The notes under the pieces are model-generated. The model did not search any database and was not told the origin of the DNA. It was given only the letters and a program-made list of their open reading frames with translations. A stretch of DNA of 64,000 nt, taken from the NCBI RefSeq assembly GCF_039541075.1, contig NZ_BAABFN010000001.1, positions 806,001-870,000 on the forward strand. The letters are read 5' to 3'. The translations under genes and the position numbers were made by a program. The DNA is from Compostibacter hankyongensis. GTDB lineage: Bacteria > Bacteroidota > Bacteroidia > Chitinophagales > Chitinophagaceae. Shown one piece after another: positions 16,259-25,600 of the stretch (its first letter is position 1; each line of letters begins with the position of its first letter).

Positions 16259-17461
16259 ATGATACAGGGAAAAAAGATTTTACTGGGAATCACCGGCAGC
16301 ATTGCCGCCTATAAAGCAGCGGTGCTGCTGCGCCAGCTGATAAAAGCGGGGGCGGAGGTACAGGTGGTGATGACGCCCGCTGCCGCAGACTTTGTCGCAC
16401 CCCTTACCTTCGGGACCCTTTCCAAACGGCCGGTACTGACGGGGCTGGTGACGGCCGACCAGTGGAACAACCATGTGGCGCTGGGTCGCTGGGCCGACCT
16501 GATGCTGATCGCCCCCGCCTCGGTGAATACGATCGCCAAGATGGCCCGGGGACTTTGCGACAATCTGCTGACGGCCGTATACCTTTCCGCCACCTGCCCG
16601 GTCATGCTGGCCCCTGCCATGGATGAGGACATGTGGAAGCATCCGGCTACCCGCCGGAACCTGGATATCTTATCCGGTTACGGACATATCCTGCTTCCGG
16701 TGGAAGAAGGAGAGCTGGCCAGCGGTCTCCGTGGGCCCGGCCGCATGGCCGAGCCGGAAGCCATACTGGCCCGTATTGACGAAGCGCTGCAGCCGCCTTC
16801 CCTGCCCCTGCAGGGTAAAACGGCCCTGGTCACCGCCGGACCTACCCGCGAAGCCATCGACCCCGTGCGTTTTATCGGCAACCATTCCAGCGGTAAGATG
16901 GGCATAGCGATAGCCGGAGAGCTGGCCCGTCAGGGCGCTGCGGTAGAGCTGGTCCTCGGTCCCGTAAGCCAGCCGGTGCCTGCCCACCCGGGTATCCGCG
17001 TTACCGCCGTGACGACCGCAGAAGAGATGTATAACGCCTGTCTGAACCTGTTTAAAAAAGTGCAGCTGGCCGTGCTGGCCGCGGCAGTGGCCGACTACCG
17101 GCCGGCCCGGACCGCAGACCGGAAGATAAAAAAACAGACGGCCTCCCTGCAGCTGCAGCTGGAGCCTACGCCGGATATCCTGCTGGAGCTGGGAAAACGA
17201 AAAAAGAAAACCCAGCTGCTGGCCGGCTTTTCGCTGGAAACCGACCATGAGCAGGATCATGCCCTTGCCAAGATAAAGGAAAAGCATCTCGACATGATCG
17301 TTCTCAACTCCCTCCGCGACGAAGGCGCCGGGTTTTTATACGATACCAATAAGATAACGATCTATACGCCGGACGGGATCGCCCGCCCTTTTCCGCTCAA
17401 ACCCAAAACGGAAGTAGCCCGCGATATCGTAGCGACCCTGCTGACCCTGAAGCCCCGTTAA
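16259..17461 (+). CDS. coaBC: Bifunctional phosphopantothenoylcysteine decarboxylase / phosphopantothenate--cysteine ligase CoaBC
   Basis: Coenzyme A synthesis enzyme of 400 residues. The N-terminal flavoprotein CoaC half has GITGSIAAYKAAVLLRQL, the catalytic His in WNNHVALGRWAD, and the substrate segment MLAPAMDEDMW, where the textbook PAMNxxMW carries Asp instead of Asn. The loop reads ELASGLRGPGRMAEPE, with Ser where E. coli has its functional Cys. The C-terminal CoaB half has KTALVTAGPTREAIDPVRFI and SSGKMGIAIA. These substitutions also fit my memory of Bacteroidota homologues, so loss of function is not implied. The start is only 7 bases after a terminator T run. It is followed 6 bases later by porD. 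Confidence 0.95.
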   Translation: MIQGKKILLGITGSIAAYKAAVLLRQLIKAGAEVQVVMTPAAADFVAPLTFGTLSKRPVLTGLVTADQWNNHVALGRWADLMLIAPASVNTIAKMARGLCDNLLTAVYLSATCPVMLAPAMDEDMWKHPATRRNLDILSGYGHILLPVEEGELASGLRGPGRMAEPEAILARIDEALQPPSLPLQGKTALVTAGPTREAIDPVRFIGNHSSGKMGIAIAGELARQGAAVELVLGPVSQPVPAHPGIRVTAVTTAEEMYNACLNLFKKVQLAVLAAAVADYRPARTADRKIKKQTASLQLQLEPTPDILLELGKRKKKTQLLAGFSLETDHEQDHALAKIKEKHLDMIVLNSLRDEGAGFLYDTNKITIYTPDGIARPFPLKPKTEVARDIVATLLTLKPR

Positions 17462-17467
17462 CTTTGC

Positions 17468-18469
17468 ATGATGTCTGTCCTGATTTCCATATGTTCCCGG
17501 CTGTCCTCCCGCTTCCAGCGGGAGCAGACCTGCTCCGGGAAGCATCTTCTCCGCCTGCTGCTGGCCGCCCTTCTTTTGTGCGGCACGATTCCGGACCTGG
17601 CCGCCCAGGAATTGCAGGCTACCGTTACCGTGATGGCCGACAAGGTGCGGGGAACGGATCCGAAAGTCTTTAAGACCCTGCAAAATGCCATCCGCGATTT
17701 TTTGAATACCCGCAAATGGACCAACCGCTCCTACGCCCCCAATGAAAAGATTGTCTGCAACTTCCTGCTCAACATCCAGAAGGCGGCAGGCGACAATGTC
17801 TATGCGGCCAGCCTTACCGTACAGTCCATCCGTCCGGTATACAATGCTTCCTACCAGACCAACCTGCTGAATTACGAAGATCCGAATGTGACGTTCCGGT
17901 ATGTAGAGTTTCAGCCGCTGAACTTCAATGACAACCAGCCGGGCGGCAGCGATCCGCTCCAGGCCAACCTTACCGCGGTGCTGGCCTATTATGCCTATAT
18001 GATCGTCGGGTTCGACGAAGACTCTTTTGTGCCGCGGGGCGGGGATGCATTTTTCAAGAAGGCCCAGCAGATCGTCAGCAATGCGCCGGAGGGCCGGGAT
18101 ATCAACGGATGGAAGGCATTTGAAGGTAACCGTAACCGTTACTGGCTTGTCGATAACCTGCTGAACAGCCGGCTGAACCGGTTTCACGAGGTTTTTTATC
18201 AATACCACCGCAAAGGGCTGGACGTGATGTATGATCATATGAGCGAGGGGCGGGAGGCCGTGTTAAAAACCTTATCCGTGCTGAATGCCATCCGGGCGGA
18301 CAACCCGAACGTCATGCTCATGCCGTTGTTTTTTACTGCCAAGTCGGCCGAGCTGGCCGGCATTTTTTCAAAAGCTCCCCCGCAGGAGCGGCTGGAGGCG
18401 GCCAACCTCCTGAAGCAGCTGGATCCCTCCAACAGCGGCAGGTATGAGAACATGACAGCAGGAAAATGA
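17468..18469 (+). CDS. porD: PorD-like type IX secretion accessory protein (DUF4835)
   Basis: Secreted protein of 333 residues. An unusually long charged N-region precedes the hydrophobic core HLLRLLLAALLLCGTIPDLA and a cleavage site near AQELQATV. The mature part begins with QELQATVTVMADKVRGTDPK and contains NLLNYEDPNVTFRYVEFQP and LAYYAYMIVGFDEDSFVP, features of the DUF4835/PorD family. PorD is reported to be needed for type IX secretion or gliding in some Bacteroidota, with unknown mechanism. A downstream start at residue 2 is equally possible. The stop overlaps the next gene (ATGA at 18466-18469), so the two are coupled. Confidence 0.85.
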   Translation: MMSVLISICSRLSSRFQREQTCSGKHLLRLLLAALLLCGTIPDLAAQELQATVTVMADKVRGTDPKVFKTLQNAIRDFLNTRKWTNRSYAPNEKIVCNFLLNIQKAAGDNVYAASLTVQSIRPVYNASYQTNLLNYEDPNVTFRYVEFQPLNFNDNQPGGSDPLQANLTAVLAYYAYMIVGFDEDSFVPRGGDAFFKKAQQIVSNAPEGRDINGWKAFEGNRNRYWLVDNLLNSRLNRFHEVFYQYHRKGLDVMYDHMSEGREAVLKTLSVLNAIRADNPNVMLMPLFFTAKSAELAGIFSKAPPQERLEAANLLKQLDPSNSGRYENMTAGK

Positions 18470-19104
18470 GCGGGCATGCAGACAACGGGAATATGATTCA
18501 TCAGATGACCATGCGGAAACAAAACGTTAAGCGACGGTTGATCCGGGAGATGACAGCCATCCTCGCCGGAGCCGTGCTCTTGCTGAATGGTTGTTCCGGC
18601 GACGACGATATTCCCAAGAACGTCTTTCCACCCGACAAAATGGGAGAGATACTTATTGAGCTGCAGATGGCCGAAGGATTCAATGAGTCCAGCCCGGATA
18701 CCGGCTGGGAGCGCACCAACAAGGAGCATCGGCTGAAAGAATATTACCTGCAGGTGCTGCAGCTTCACCATACGGACAAGGAAGGGTTCCTGAATAGCTA
18801 TAAGTTTTACGCCTCGCGGCCCGATCTGATGGAGCAGCTGTACAAGCTTATGCAGGATTCCATCCAGGTACGCCTGGCCGCGCTGGACAGCCAGCAGCGC
18901 AGGCAGTCTGCAGCTTCGGCGGTATTGTCCGGCGGAACAGGGCTTTCTACGCGGCTGAAGACCTCGGCCCTGCTGGACTCCTCGGGATTTCTGAAGATCC
19001 GGGTGGATAACCTGCCCAAGGCTTGGCTCCAGCTCCGGGATTCCATGGCCCTCCGGTTGTCCCCGGCAGGAGCGGAGCCTCCGGTCGTGCACAGCAACCG
19101 GTGA
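18466..19104 (+). CDS. DUF4296 family lipoprotein
   Basis: Protein of up to 212 residues with a lipoprotein signal (TAILAGAVLLLNGCSGDDD, lipidated Cys near residue 43 from the first ATG). The core IPKNVFPPDKMGEILIELQMAEG matches the DUF4296 opening, and ELYKLMQDSIQVR-like helices follow. Several in-frame ATG codons near the start (18466, 18493, 18508 region) leave the exact N-terminus open. The first overlaps porD by ATGA. No biochemical function is known to me, and conserved adjacency to porD suggests an envelope role (inference). Confidence 0.78.
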   Translation: MSGHADNGNMIHQMTMRKQNVKRRLIREMTAILAGAVLLLNGCSGDDDIPKNVFPPDKMGEILIELQMAEGFNESSPDTGWERTNKEHRLKEYYLQVLQLHHTDKEGFLNSYKFYASRPDLMEQLYKLMQDSIQVRLAALDSQQRRQSAASAVLSGGTGLSTRLKTSALLDSSGFLKIRVDNLPKAWLQLRDSMALRLSPAGAEPPVVHSNR

Positions 19105-19146
19105 CATGAGGGGTGTTTTTGCAGAAGCCGTCCGTTATTTCCCTGC

Positions 19147-19180
19147 TTCAAATTTGGTTCAAATTCAAGACCTATTTTTG
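19147..19180 (+). promoter_or_regulatory. Response regulator operator (TTCAAA direct repeat) and -7 element
   Basis: Two TTCAAA hexamers at 19147-19152 and 19158-19163 (11-base period, as for OmpR-family sites) are followed after nine bases by TATTTTTG at 19173-19180, a perfect TAnnTTTG element, and then the response regulator ATG at 19187. The arrangement is duplicated at 21165-21198 before the efflux operon. Confidence 0.65.
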
Positions 19181-19186
19181 TTAGGT

Positions 19187-19870
19187 ATGAAAGTATTGGT
19201 GATTGAAGACAATAGGGAGCTGGCCAGCAGTATTCACGATTTTCTTGCTGCGGAATCCTATATCTGCGAACTGAGCCATAGCTTCGGAGAGGCCTATGAC
19301 AAGCTCCTGTTTTTTTCATACGACTGCATTCTGCTGGATATTATGCTGCCCGACGGCAATGGTCTGGAACTGCTACGGCTTATAAAAAAGGAGAAAATAC
19401 AGAGCAGCATACTGATTATTTCCGCCCGGGATGCGCTGGACGACAAGGTGAACGGGCTTGAAGGCGGGGCTGATGACTATATTACCAAGCCTTTTCACCT
19501 TCCGGAGCTGCACGCGCGGCTGCGGGCGATTTACCGGAGAAAACGCTTGGAAGGGAGCCATATTATTTCGTTTAAAGAGATAACGCTTGATACGGATATG
19601 CTGGAAGCCAGGGTGAACGGCGTCCTGTTGGATACGACCAAAAAGGAATTTGATTTGCTGCTGTATTTTCTGGTAAACAAGAACAGGGTACTGTCGAGGC
19701 AGGCGATTGCCACACATCTCTGGGGCGACTATACGGATAATCTGGCCAACTTTGATTTTGTCTACCAGCATGTAAAGAACCTGCGTAAAAAGATCAGCAT
19801 GGTAAACGGCACTGACTATATCGAAACCATATACGGCCTGGGCTATAAATTCAATTCGTCCCGTTCATGA
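19187..19870 (+). CDS. OmpR-family response regulator
   Basis: Two-component response regulator of 227 residues. The receiver domain has the acidic pair E7/D8, phosphoacceptor D51 (CILLDIMLPDG) and K101 (DDYITKPF). The C-terminal winged helix ends in VYQHVKNLRKKI and YIETIYGLGYKF, typical of OmpR/PhoB proteins. I choose the ATG at 19187 (MKVLVIEDNRELA). The longer frame from 19106 would read through the promoter and operator. The stop overlaps the kinase start (ATGA at 19867-19870). The shared repeat upstream of this gene and of the efflux operon suggests autoregulation and control of efflux (inference). Confidence 0.95.
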   Translation: MKVLVIEDNRELASSIHDFLAAESYICELSHSFGEAYDKLLFFSYDCILLDIMLPDGNGLELLRLIKKEKIQSSILIISARDALDDKVNGLEGGADDYITKPFHLPELHARLRAIYRRKRLEGSHIISFKEITLDTDMLEARVNGVLLDTTKKEFDLLLYFLVNKNRVLSRQAIATHLWGDYTDNLANFDFVYQHVKNLRKKISMVNGTDYIETIYGLGYKFNSSRS

Positions 19871-21132
19871 AACTGTCCAATAAATTTACGTTATGGTTTA
19901 TCGGTATTGTGTTGCTGGTGACGCCCATCAGCATGGGTATCTCCTATTATAACATTAAAAGAAATATTGACCGCGCCCAGAGCCGGCAGCTGAGGCATGT
20001 AAATGACAGGATTGCCGGTCAGCTCAGGAAAGGCGTGGAGCCTGACCGTTTTGTTCAGGGTCGTCCGGTGGAGGTCACGCCTATTGAGGCGGATCAATGG
20101 GAAGACGGGCCCCGGATAACGCGGATCCCCGTCTATGACGATAGCCTTCAACGGAACGAATGCCTGCTGAATGTCAGTTCCTTTTACCATATCAACCAGG
20201 CTGATTACCGGATATCCTCCTACGACTACGTCATCCGGTCGGAGGAGATATTGAGCGGCATGCTGCACGCGCTGTTCTGGAAGGTGCTGCTGATCATAGC
20301 GGGTGTCATCATAACCACAAAGCTGGTGTCGCGGTACGTATTGTCGCCTTTCAGGGAGACGATGAAGATCATGTATGGCTTTAACCTGAGAAAAAGACAG
20401 AAAATCAGGCTCCCGCATACCTCTACGCATGAATTCCGGGAGCTGAACGGCTTCCTTCAGAAAATGACGGATAAGGCCACCGAGGACTATACGGTATTAA
20501 AGGAGTTTAGCGAAAATGCTTCGCATGAGCTGCAGACCCCCCTCGCGGTCATAAGAAGCAAGTTGGATCTGCTTACTGAAACGGATATACGGGAAAATCA
20601 GGCCGTGTTTATTGCCGATATTCAGGACGCTGTTGAGAAGCTATCGAGGATCAACAGATCGCTGGTATTGCTGACCAAGCTGGAGAATCAGGAATATACC
20701 GCATTTGAGGATCTGAGCTTTGGCAAGGTTGTCGAAGACGTACTGTCGGTATATGAAGACCGGATAGAAATTAAATCATTGTCTGTTCACAAAAAGATCG
20801 ACGAAAATATTCTTGTCCGGCTGCATCCCGCCCTGGGAGACATGCTTATGAATAACCTTATCGGCAATGCCATAAGGCATAATATTCAAAACGGGAAGAT
20901 CGAGGTTATCCTGACCGGGAAACGTCTCGTCGTTAAGAATACGGGCCGGCCGCCGGAGATACCCACCGAAGAATTATTCCTTCGTTTTAAGAAAGGCAAC
21001 CAATGTAACGACAGCCTCGGGCTCGGACTGGCGATCGTAAAGCAGATCTGTGATATGAACGGTTTTACGGTCTCCTACCGCTATCTTGAAGGTCAGCATG
21101 TCGTGGCCATTGCATTTCCCCGGTCGGGATAG
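19867..21132 (+). CDS. Sensor histidine kinase
   Basis: Membrane histidine kinase of 421 residues. TM1 lies at about residues 9-28, an extracytoplasmic sensing segment at about 29-135 and TM2 at about 136-157. A linker follows, then the H-box ENASHELQTPLAVIRSKLDL with phosphoacceptor His220, N-box NLIGNAIRHN and a G-box SLGLGLAIVKQIC. The ATP-binding domain is compact. It is coupled to the response regulator by a four-base overlap and sits 83 bases before the TolC-family gene. The ligand is unknown. Confidence 0.94.
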   Translation: MKLSNKFTLWFIGIVLLVTPISMGISYYNIKRNIDRAQSRQLRHVNDRIAGQLRKGVEPDRFVQGRPVEVTPIEADQWEDGPRITRIPVYDDSLQRNECLLNVSSFYHINQADYRISSYDYVIRSEEILSGMLHALFWKVLLIIAGVIITTKLVSRYVLSPFRETMKIMYGFNLRKRQKIRLPHTSTHEFRELNGFLQKMTDKATEDYTVLKEFSENASHELQTPLAVIRSKLDLLTETDIRENQAVFIADIQDAVEKLSRINRSLVLLTKLENQEYTAFEDLSFGKVVEDVLSVYEDRIEIKSLSVHKKIDENILVRLHPALGDMLMNNLIGNAIRHNIQNGKIEVILTGKRLVVKNTGRPPEIPTEELFLRFKKGNQCNDSLGLGLAIVKQICDMNGFTVSYRYLEGQHVVAIAFPRSG

Positions 21133-21164
21133 CCTGCCGGGCAATTGCCGGGGATGGCCGCCGC

Positions 21165-21198
21165 TTCAAATTTCCTTCAAAAAGATCAGGTTGATTTG
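21165..21198 (+). promoter_or_regulatory. Efflux operon operator (TTCAAA direct repeat) and -7-like element
   Basis: TTCAAA at 21165-21170 and 21176-21181 (11-base period), then nine bases, then TTGATTTG at 21191-21198, a one-mismatch TAnnTTTG element. Over 19 bases it is identical to the site before the response regulator except for the two central bases (CC instead of GG). Confidence 0.62.
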
Positions 21199-21215
21199 TG
21201 CCGGTAAATATCAAC

Positions 21216-22619
21216 ATGCGCGGTTTCATGACATTCAAGAAAAGGCCTGTTTTTTTTCTGATGCTGCTGCTGACGGGCGGTATTTCCTGTGCTGCCCAGC
21301 AGGTGCTCTCCCTCCCGGAGGCGGTGGCGATAGGCGTGAAAAGTTATGGTGCAGTCAGGGCCAAGGAGAGCTATGCCAAGGCCTCACGCGAGGCGGTATC
21401 CCTGGCCAGGACCTCTTACCTGCCTAATTTCAACATAGCGGCCCAGCAGGATTATGGTACGGTTAACGGACAATATGGTCCGCTGTATGGTTTCAACGGG
21501 CTGAGCGCAGGGTCTGCCGGCCCAGCGCTGCCCAGCCAGCGCTGGACCGCCTCTTTCGGCTCTCTTTATCTGGCCAATATCAACTGGGACTTTTTTGCTT
21601 TCGGAAGGTCAAAGGAAAAGATAGCTTCGGCCAAAGCGGCTGCCCTCAGGGACCGTAATGATTGGCAGCAGGAGATATTCCAGCAGAAAGTCAGGGTGGC
21701 CGCCGCTTATCTGAATCTCCTTGCCGCTCAGCGTCTTACTGAATCCTACAGAAAGAACCTTATCCGGGCGGATACCTTCCGTCATGTGGTGGTTACCCGG
21801 GCGCTGAACGGTCTGATTGCCGGGGTCGACTCTTCTCAGGCAAATGCCGAAGTATCGAATGCCAGGATAGCCCTGCTCAAAGCGCTGGATGTGGAACAGG
21901 AGCAGCGTGCGCTGCTGGTGCAGCTTATGGGAACGGAGCTCCGTTCTTTCCTGCTCGACACCCTGTTCATTTCCCACATTCCATCCATTCCCGGGGACAC
22001 GGCACAGCTACAGGACCATCCCCTTCTGCGGTGGTACGGCTCCCGTATCGCTGCCAGCAAAGTGCAATCCAGGTATTACAAGACATTGCGATATCCGGTA
22101 TTGTCGCTCGTGGGCGTTATACAGACGCGGGGCTCGGGTTTCGGAGAAGGATACGGGCAGGATTTATCGGATTATACCCATCATTATTGGGACGCCATAT
22201 CCCCATCCCGAACCAACTATCTGTTCGGTGTCGGCCTGACCTGGAACCTGACCCAGCCTTTCCGGGTTTCCCGTCAGATAAGGTACCAGGACTTCATCGG
22301 CGAAGGTCTGCAGGATGAATATGAGCAGGCCAGACAGGAACTGGAGACACGGCTCCGGCTGGCTGACGAAAAGATCCGGAATGCAATGGACAAGTACCGG
22401 GAGGTACCGGTTGAGGTTAAGGCGGCTTCGGATGCATTCATTCAAAAATCGGTATTGTATAAGAACGGTCTGACTACGCTGGTGGATGTGACACAGGCGC
22501 TGTATGTGCTCACCCGGGCAGAGACAGACCGGGATATCGCCTATAGTAATGTATGGCAGGCGCTGCTTCTAAAGGCTGCGGCTATGGGGGATTTCAACAT
22601 TTTTATACAGGCATTGTGA
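21216..22619 (+). CDS. TolC-family outer membrane efflux protein
   Basis: Outer membrane channel of a tripartite efflux system. After an N-terminal signal peptide (FFLMLLLTGGISCAAQQ) the mature protein starts with the family opening VLSLPEAVAIGVKSYGAVRA, continues with AREAVSLARTSYLPNFNIAA-like helical repeats, and ends with a second repeat (KSVLYKNGLTTLVDVTQALYVL). About 467 residues. The ATG at 21216 is chosen. An earlier GTG at 21198 overlaps the promoter, and an ATG at 21228 is possible. First gene of the TolC-RND-fusion protein operon. Confidence 0.9.
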   Translation: MRGFMTFKKRPVFFLMLLLTGGISCAAQQVLSLPEAVAIGVKSYGAVRAKESYAKASREAVSLARTSYLPNFNIAAQQDYGTVNGQYGPLYGFNGLSAGSAGPALPSQRWTASFGSLYLANINWDFFAFGRSKEKIASAKAAALRDRNDWQQEIFQQKVRVAAAYLNLLAAQRLTESYRKNLIRADTFRHVVVTRALNGLIAGVDSSQANAEVSNARIALLKALDVEQEQRALLVQLMGTELRSFLLDTLFISHIPSIPGDTAQLQDHPLLRWYGSRIAASKVQSRYYKTLRYPVLSLVGVIQTRGSGFGEGYGQDLSDYTHHYWDAISPSRTNYLFGVGLTWNLTQPFRVSRQIRYQDFIGEGLQDEYEQARQELETRLRLADEKIRNAMDKYREVPVEVKAASDAFIQKSVLYKNGLTTLVDVTQALYVLTRAETDRDIAYSNVWQALLLKAAAMGDFNIFIQAL

Positions 22620-22691
22620 CACAGGCGCGAGCTGTCTTGTTGTAGGAGCCCGGTAAAATGGTCCGGTAGATGCGCTCATTAATATCATGAC

Positions 22692-25600
22692 ATGAATTTA
22701 ATCCGATTTGCCCTCCGTAAGCCGATTACCGTGCTGGTGATCGTAGCCGGCCTTTTCTTTTTCGGTATTAAAGCGGTGACTTCCGTCAAGGTGGATATTT
22801 TCCCCAAACTGGACCTGCCGGTAATCTACCTCTCTCATCCGTTCGGTGGATACAGCGCGACCCAGATGGAGTCGTTTTTTGGAAAGCAGTATATCAACAT
22901 CCTGTTGTTCGTCAATGGCGTAAAGAGCATAGAGACGAAGAATATACAGGGGCTTTCCCTGCTCAAGATAAATTTCTATCCCGGTACCAATATGGCGCAG
23001 GCCGCCGCCGAGGTAAGCGCTTTCTCAAATCGTATACAGGCGATTTTTCCTCCGGGTTCCAATCCGCCGTTTATTATACGTTTCGACGCCTCCACGCTTC
23101 CTGTAGGTCAGCTTGTGCTCAGCAGCGACAAGCGTTCCAACAATGAGCTGCTGGATATGGCCAATATGTATGTCCGTTCCGCATTCACCGCCATTCCGGG
23201 ATTGGTGGGGTCGACGCCTTTCGGAGGGAATGTCCGTACGGTCGTTATCAAAGCGAATCCGGAGCTGCTGCGTGCGCACAATATGACGCCTGACCAGCTG
23301 GTGCAGGCGCTTCGCTTTAATAATCTGACCTCTCCTTCCGGAAATGTGCGCATCGGGGACAAGAACTATATTACCCCTACCAATACCACCATCCGGAACC
23401 TGAAGGATTTTGAAAACATTCCCCTCTACCGGGACGGCGTACAGAACCTCTATCTCAGGGATGTCGCCACTGTCGAGGACGGTGCAGATGTCACAACAAG
23501 CTATGCGCTGATCAACGGCCGCCGTTCGGTATATATTGACGTCGCCAAGAGTGCCGATGCCTCGACCTGGGAAGTGGTGCAAAATCTTAAAAAGGCGCTT
23601 CCCAAAATACAAGAACAGCTTCCGGCGGACGTCAGGCTGAGCTATGAGTTCGATCAGTCTACCTATGTGATCAACTCGGTGAAAAGCCTGATGAGCGAAG
23701 GCCTGATAGGAGCTGTCCTCACGGGGCTTATGGTGCTGCTTTTTCTGGGCGATATGCGCAGCGCGCTGATCGTCATCCTGACGATACCCACCTCCATCAT
23801 CTCGGGTGTACTGTTTCTGAGCCTTTTCGGGCAGACCATTAACATCATGACCCTCAGCGGGCTGGCCCTGGCGATCGGCATACTGGTTGACGAAAGTACG
23901 GTAACGATAGAAAATATACATCAGCACCTGGATATGGGCAAGCCCAAAGCGCTCGCCGTATGGGATGCCTGCCGGGAGATCGCCTTTCCAAACCTGCTTA
24001 TTCTTTTCTGCATCCTGGCCGTTTTTGCCCCGGCATTTACCATGGGCGGCATACCCGGCTCGCTTTTCCTGCCCCTGGCGCTGGCGATCGGGTTCAGTAT
24101 GATCGTTTCCTATCTGCTGTCCCAGACCTTTGTGCCGGTAATGGCCAACTGGATCATGAAGGTGAAGCACGGGAAAGACCGGCGGGGGAGAGAGCTGTCG
24201 GATGCGGAAACCTTTGCCGCTGCGGGACTGGATGCATCCGGGGAAGCGGATACCTGGGATCAGAAGACGGTATTGCTGGAGCAGGAAGACAGCAACCGTG
24301 ACGGCAGGATAAGTTATTTTGAACGGTTGCGCCGACGTTACCTCCGCTTTGTGGAACGGATGATGCCTTATCGCAAGCCCATCGTCGCCGCTTATCTGGT
24401 ACTGGTCTCTTTGCTGGCCATATGTTGTTTTTCCTTTATCGGCCGGGATGTGCTTCCGAAGGTCAACGGCAGCCAGTTTCAGGTACGCCTGCGGCTGCCG
24501 GAGGGTACGCGTATAGAGCGTACAGAGCAGAAGACGCTTGCACTTATCCATACGGTAAAAGATATCGTCGGGCCGGAGCATGTATCTATCACATCTGCTT
24601 TCGTGGGCATGCATCCGCAGCTCTTCTCCACTGCGCCGATCTTTCTCTGGATGGCAGGGCCCCACGAGGCCGTACTTCAGGTGGCGCTGAAGGAAGGATA
24701 TAAGGCGGACCTGGACGCGCTGAAAGACACGATAAGGGCCCGCATAGCAAAAATGGATCCCCAGATGAAGCTTTCCTTTGAGCCCATTGAGCTGACCGAA
24801 AAGATATTGAGCCAGGGATCTCCTACTCCCATTGAGGTCCGCTTGTCGGGCAGGAACAAGCAGCTGAATGAGAAATATGCGCATCTCCTGGCCGCCCGGC
24901 TCAGGCAGATACCTTATCTGCGGGACGTGCAGCTGGGTCAGTCCACCCGGTATCCTGCCCTCAATATTGATATCGACCGGACCCGTGCCGCGCAGCTTGG
25001 GGTGAACGTAGGGGATATTTCCCGGTCCCTGATCGCCTCCACCTCCTCTTCCCGCCTGACGGAAAAGAATATATGGGTAGATCCGTCGAACGGATATAGT
25101 TACAGTGTCCAGGTGGAAGTGCCGGAAAACAAGATGGCCTCGGTCCATGATATCGGTGAAGTCCCCTTGCAGGCCAATGCTTCCCGCCCTGTCCTCGGCG
25201 ACGTCGCTACGATCACGCCCGGTACCACCTATGGTGAGAATGACAACCTGGGCGCCATGCCGGTGCTCACGGTCACCGCTAACCTGAGCGATAAGGACCT
25301 GGGGGCGGCGGCGGCAGATGTAAGAAAGGCGATCGCTTCGCTGGGGAAACTCCCCCGCGGGCTGGATGTAGAACTGATCGGCCTGAGCCAGACCCTGACG
25401 GAAACCCTGAGCAGTCTTCAGGAAGGCCTGCTCGTGGCCGTGGTGGTCATCTTCCTGATGCTGGCCGCCAATTTCCAATCCTTCAAGGTCTCGGCTATCG
25501 TGCTGGCTACAGTACCAGCCGTATTGCTGGGTTCCCTGTCGTTGCTGCTTGCCTGCGGCTCAACCCTGAATCTGCAGTCTTATATGGGAATGATCATGTC

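Noticed and set aside
19106..19186. N-terminal extension of the response regulator to 19106
   Set aside because: It would place the operator and -7 element inside the coding sequence; the receiver domain begins at MKVLVIED at 19187.
23025..25478. Long open frame (817 codons) on the minus strand opposite the RND pump
   Set aside because: It mirrors the codon structure of the pump gene; the product has no recognisable domain, many His/Arg/Gln runs, and no neighbour support.
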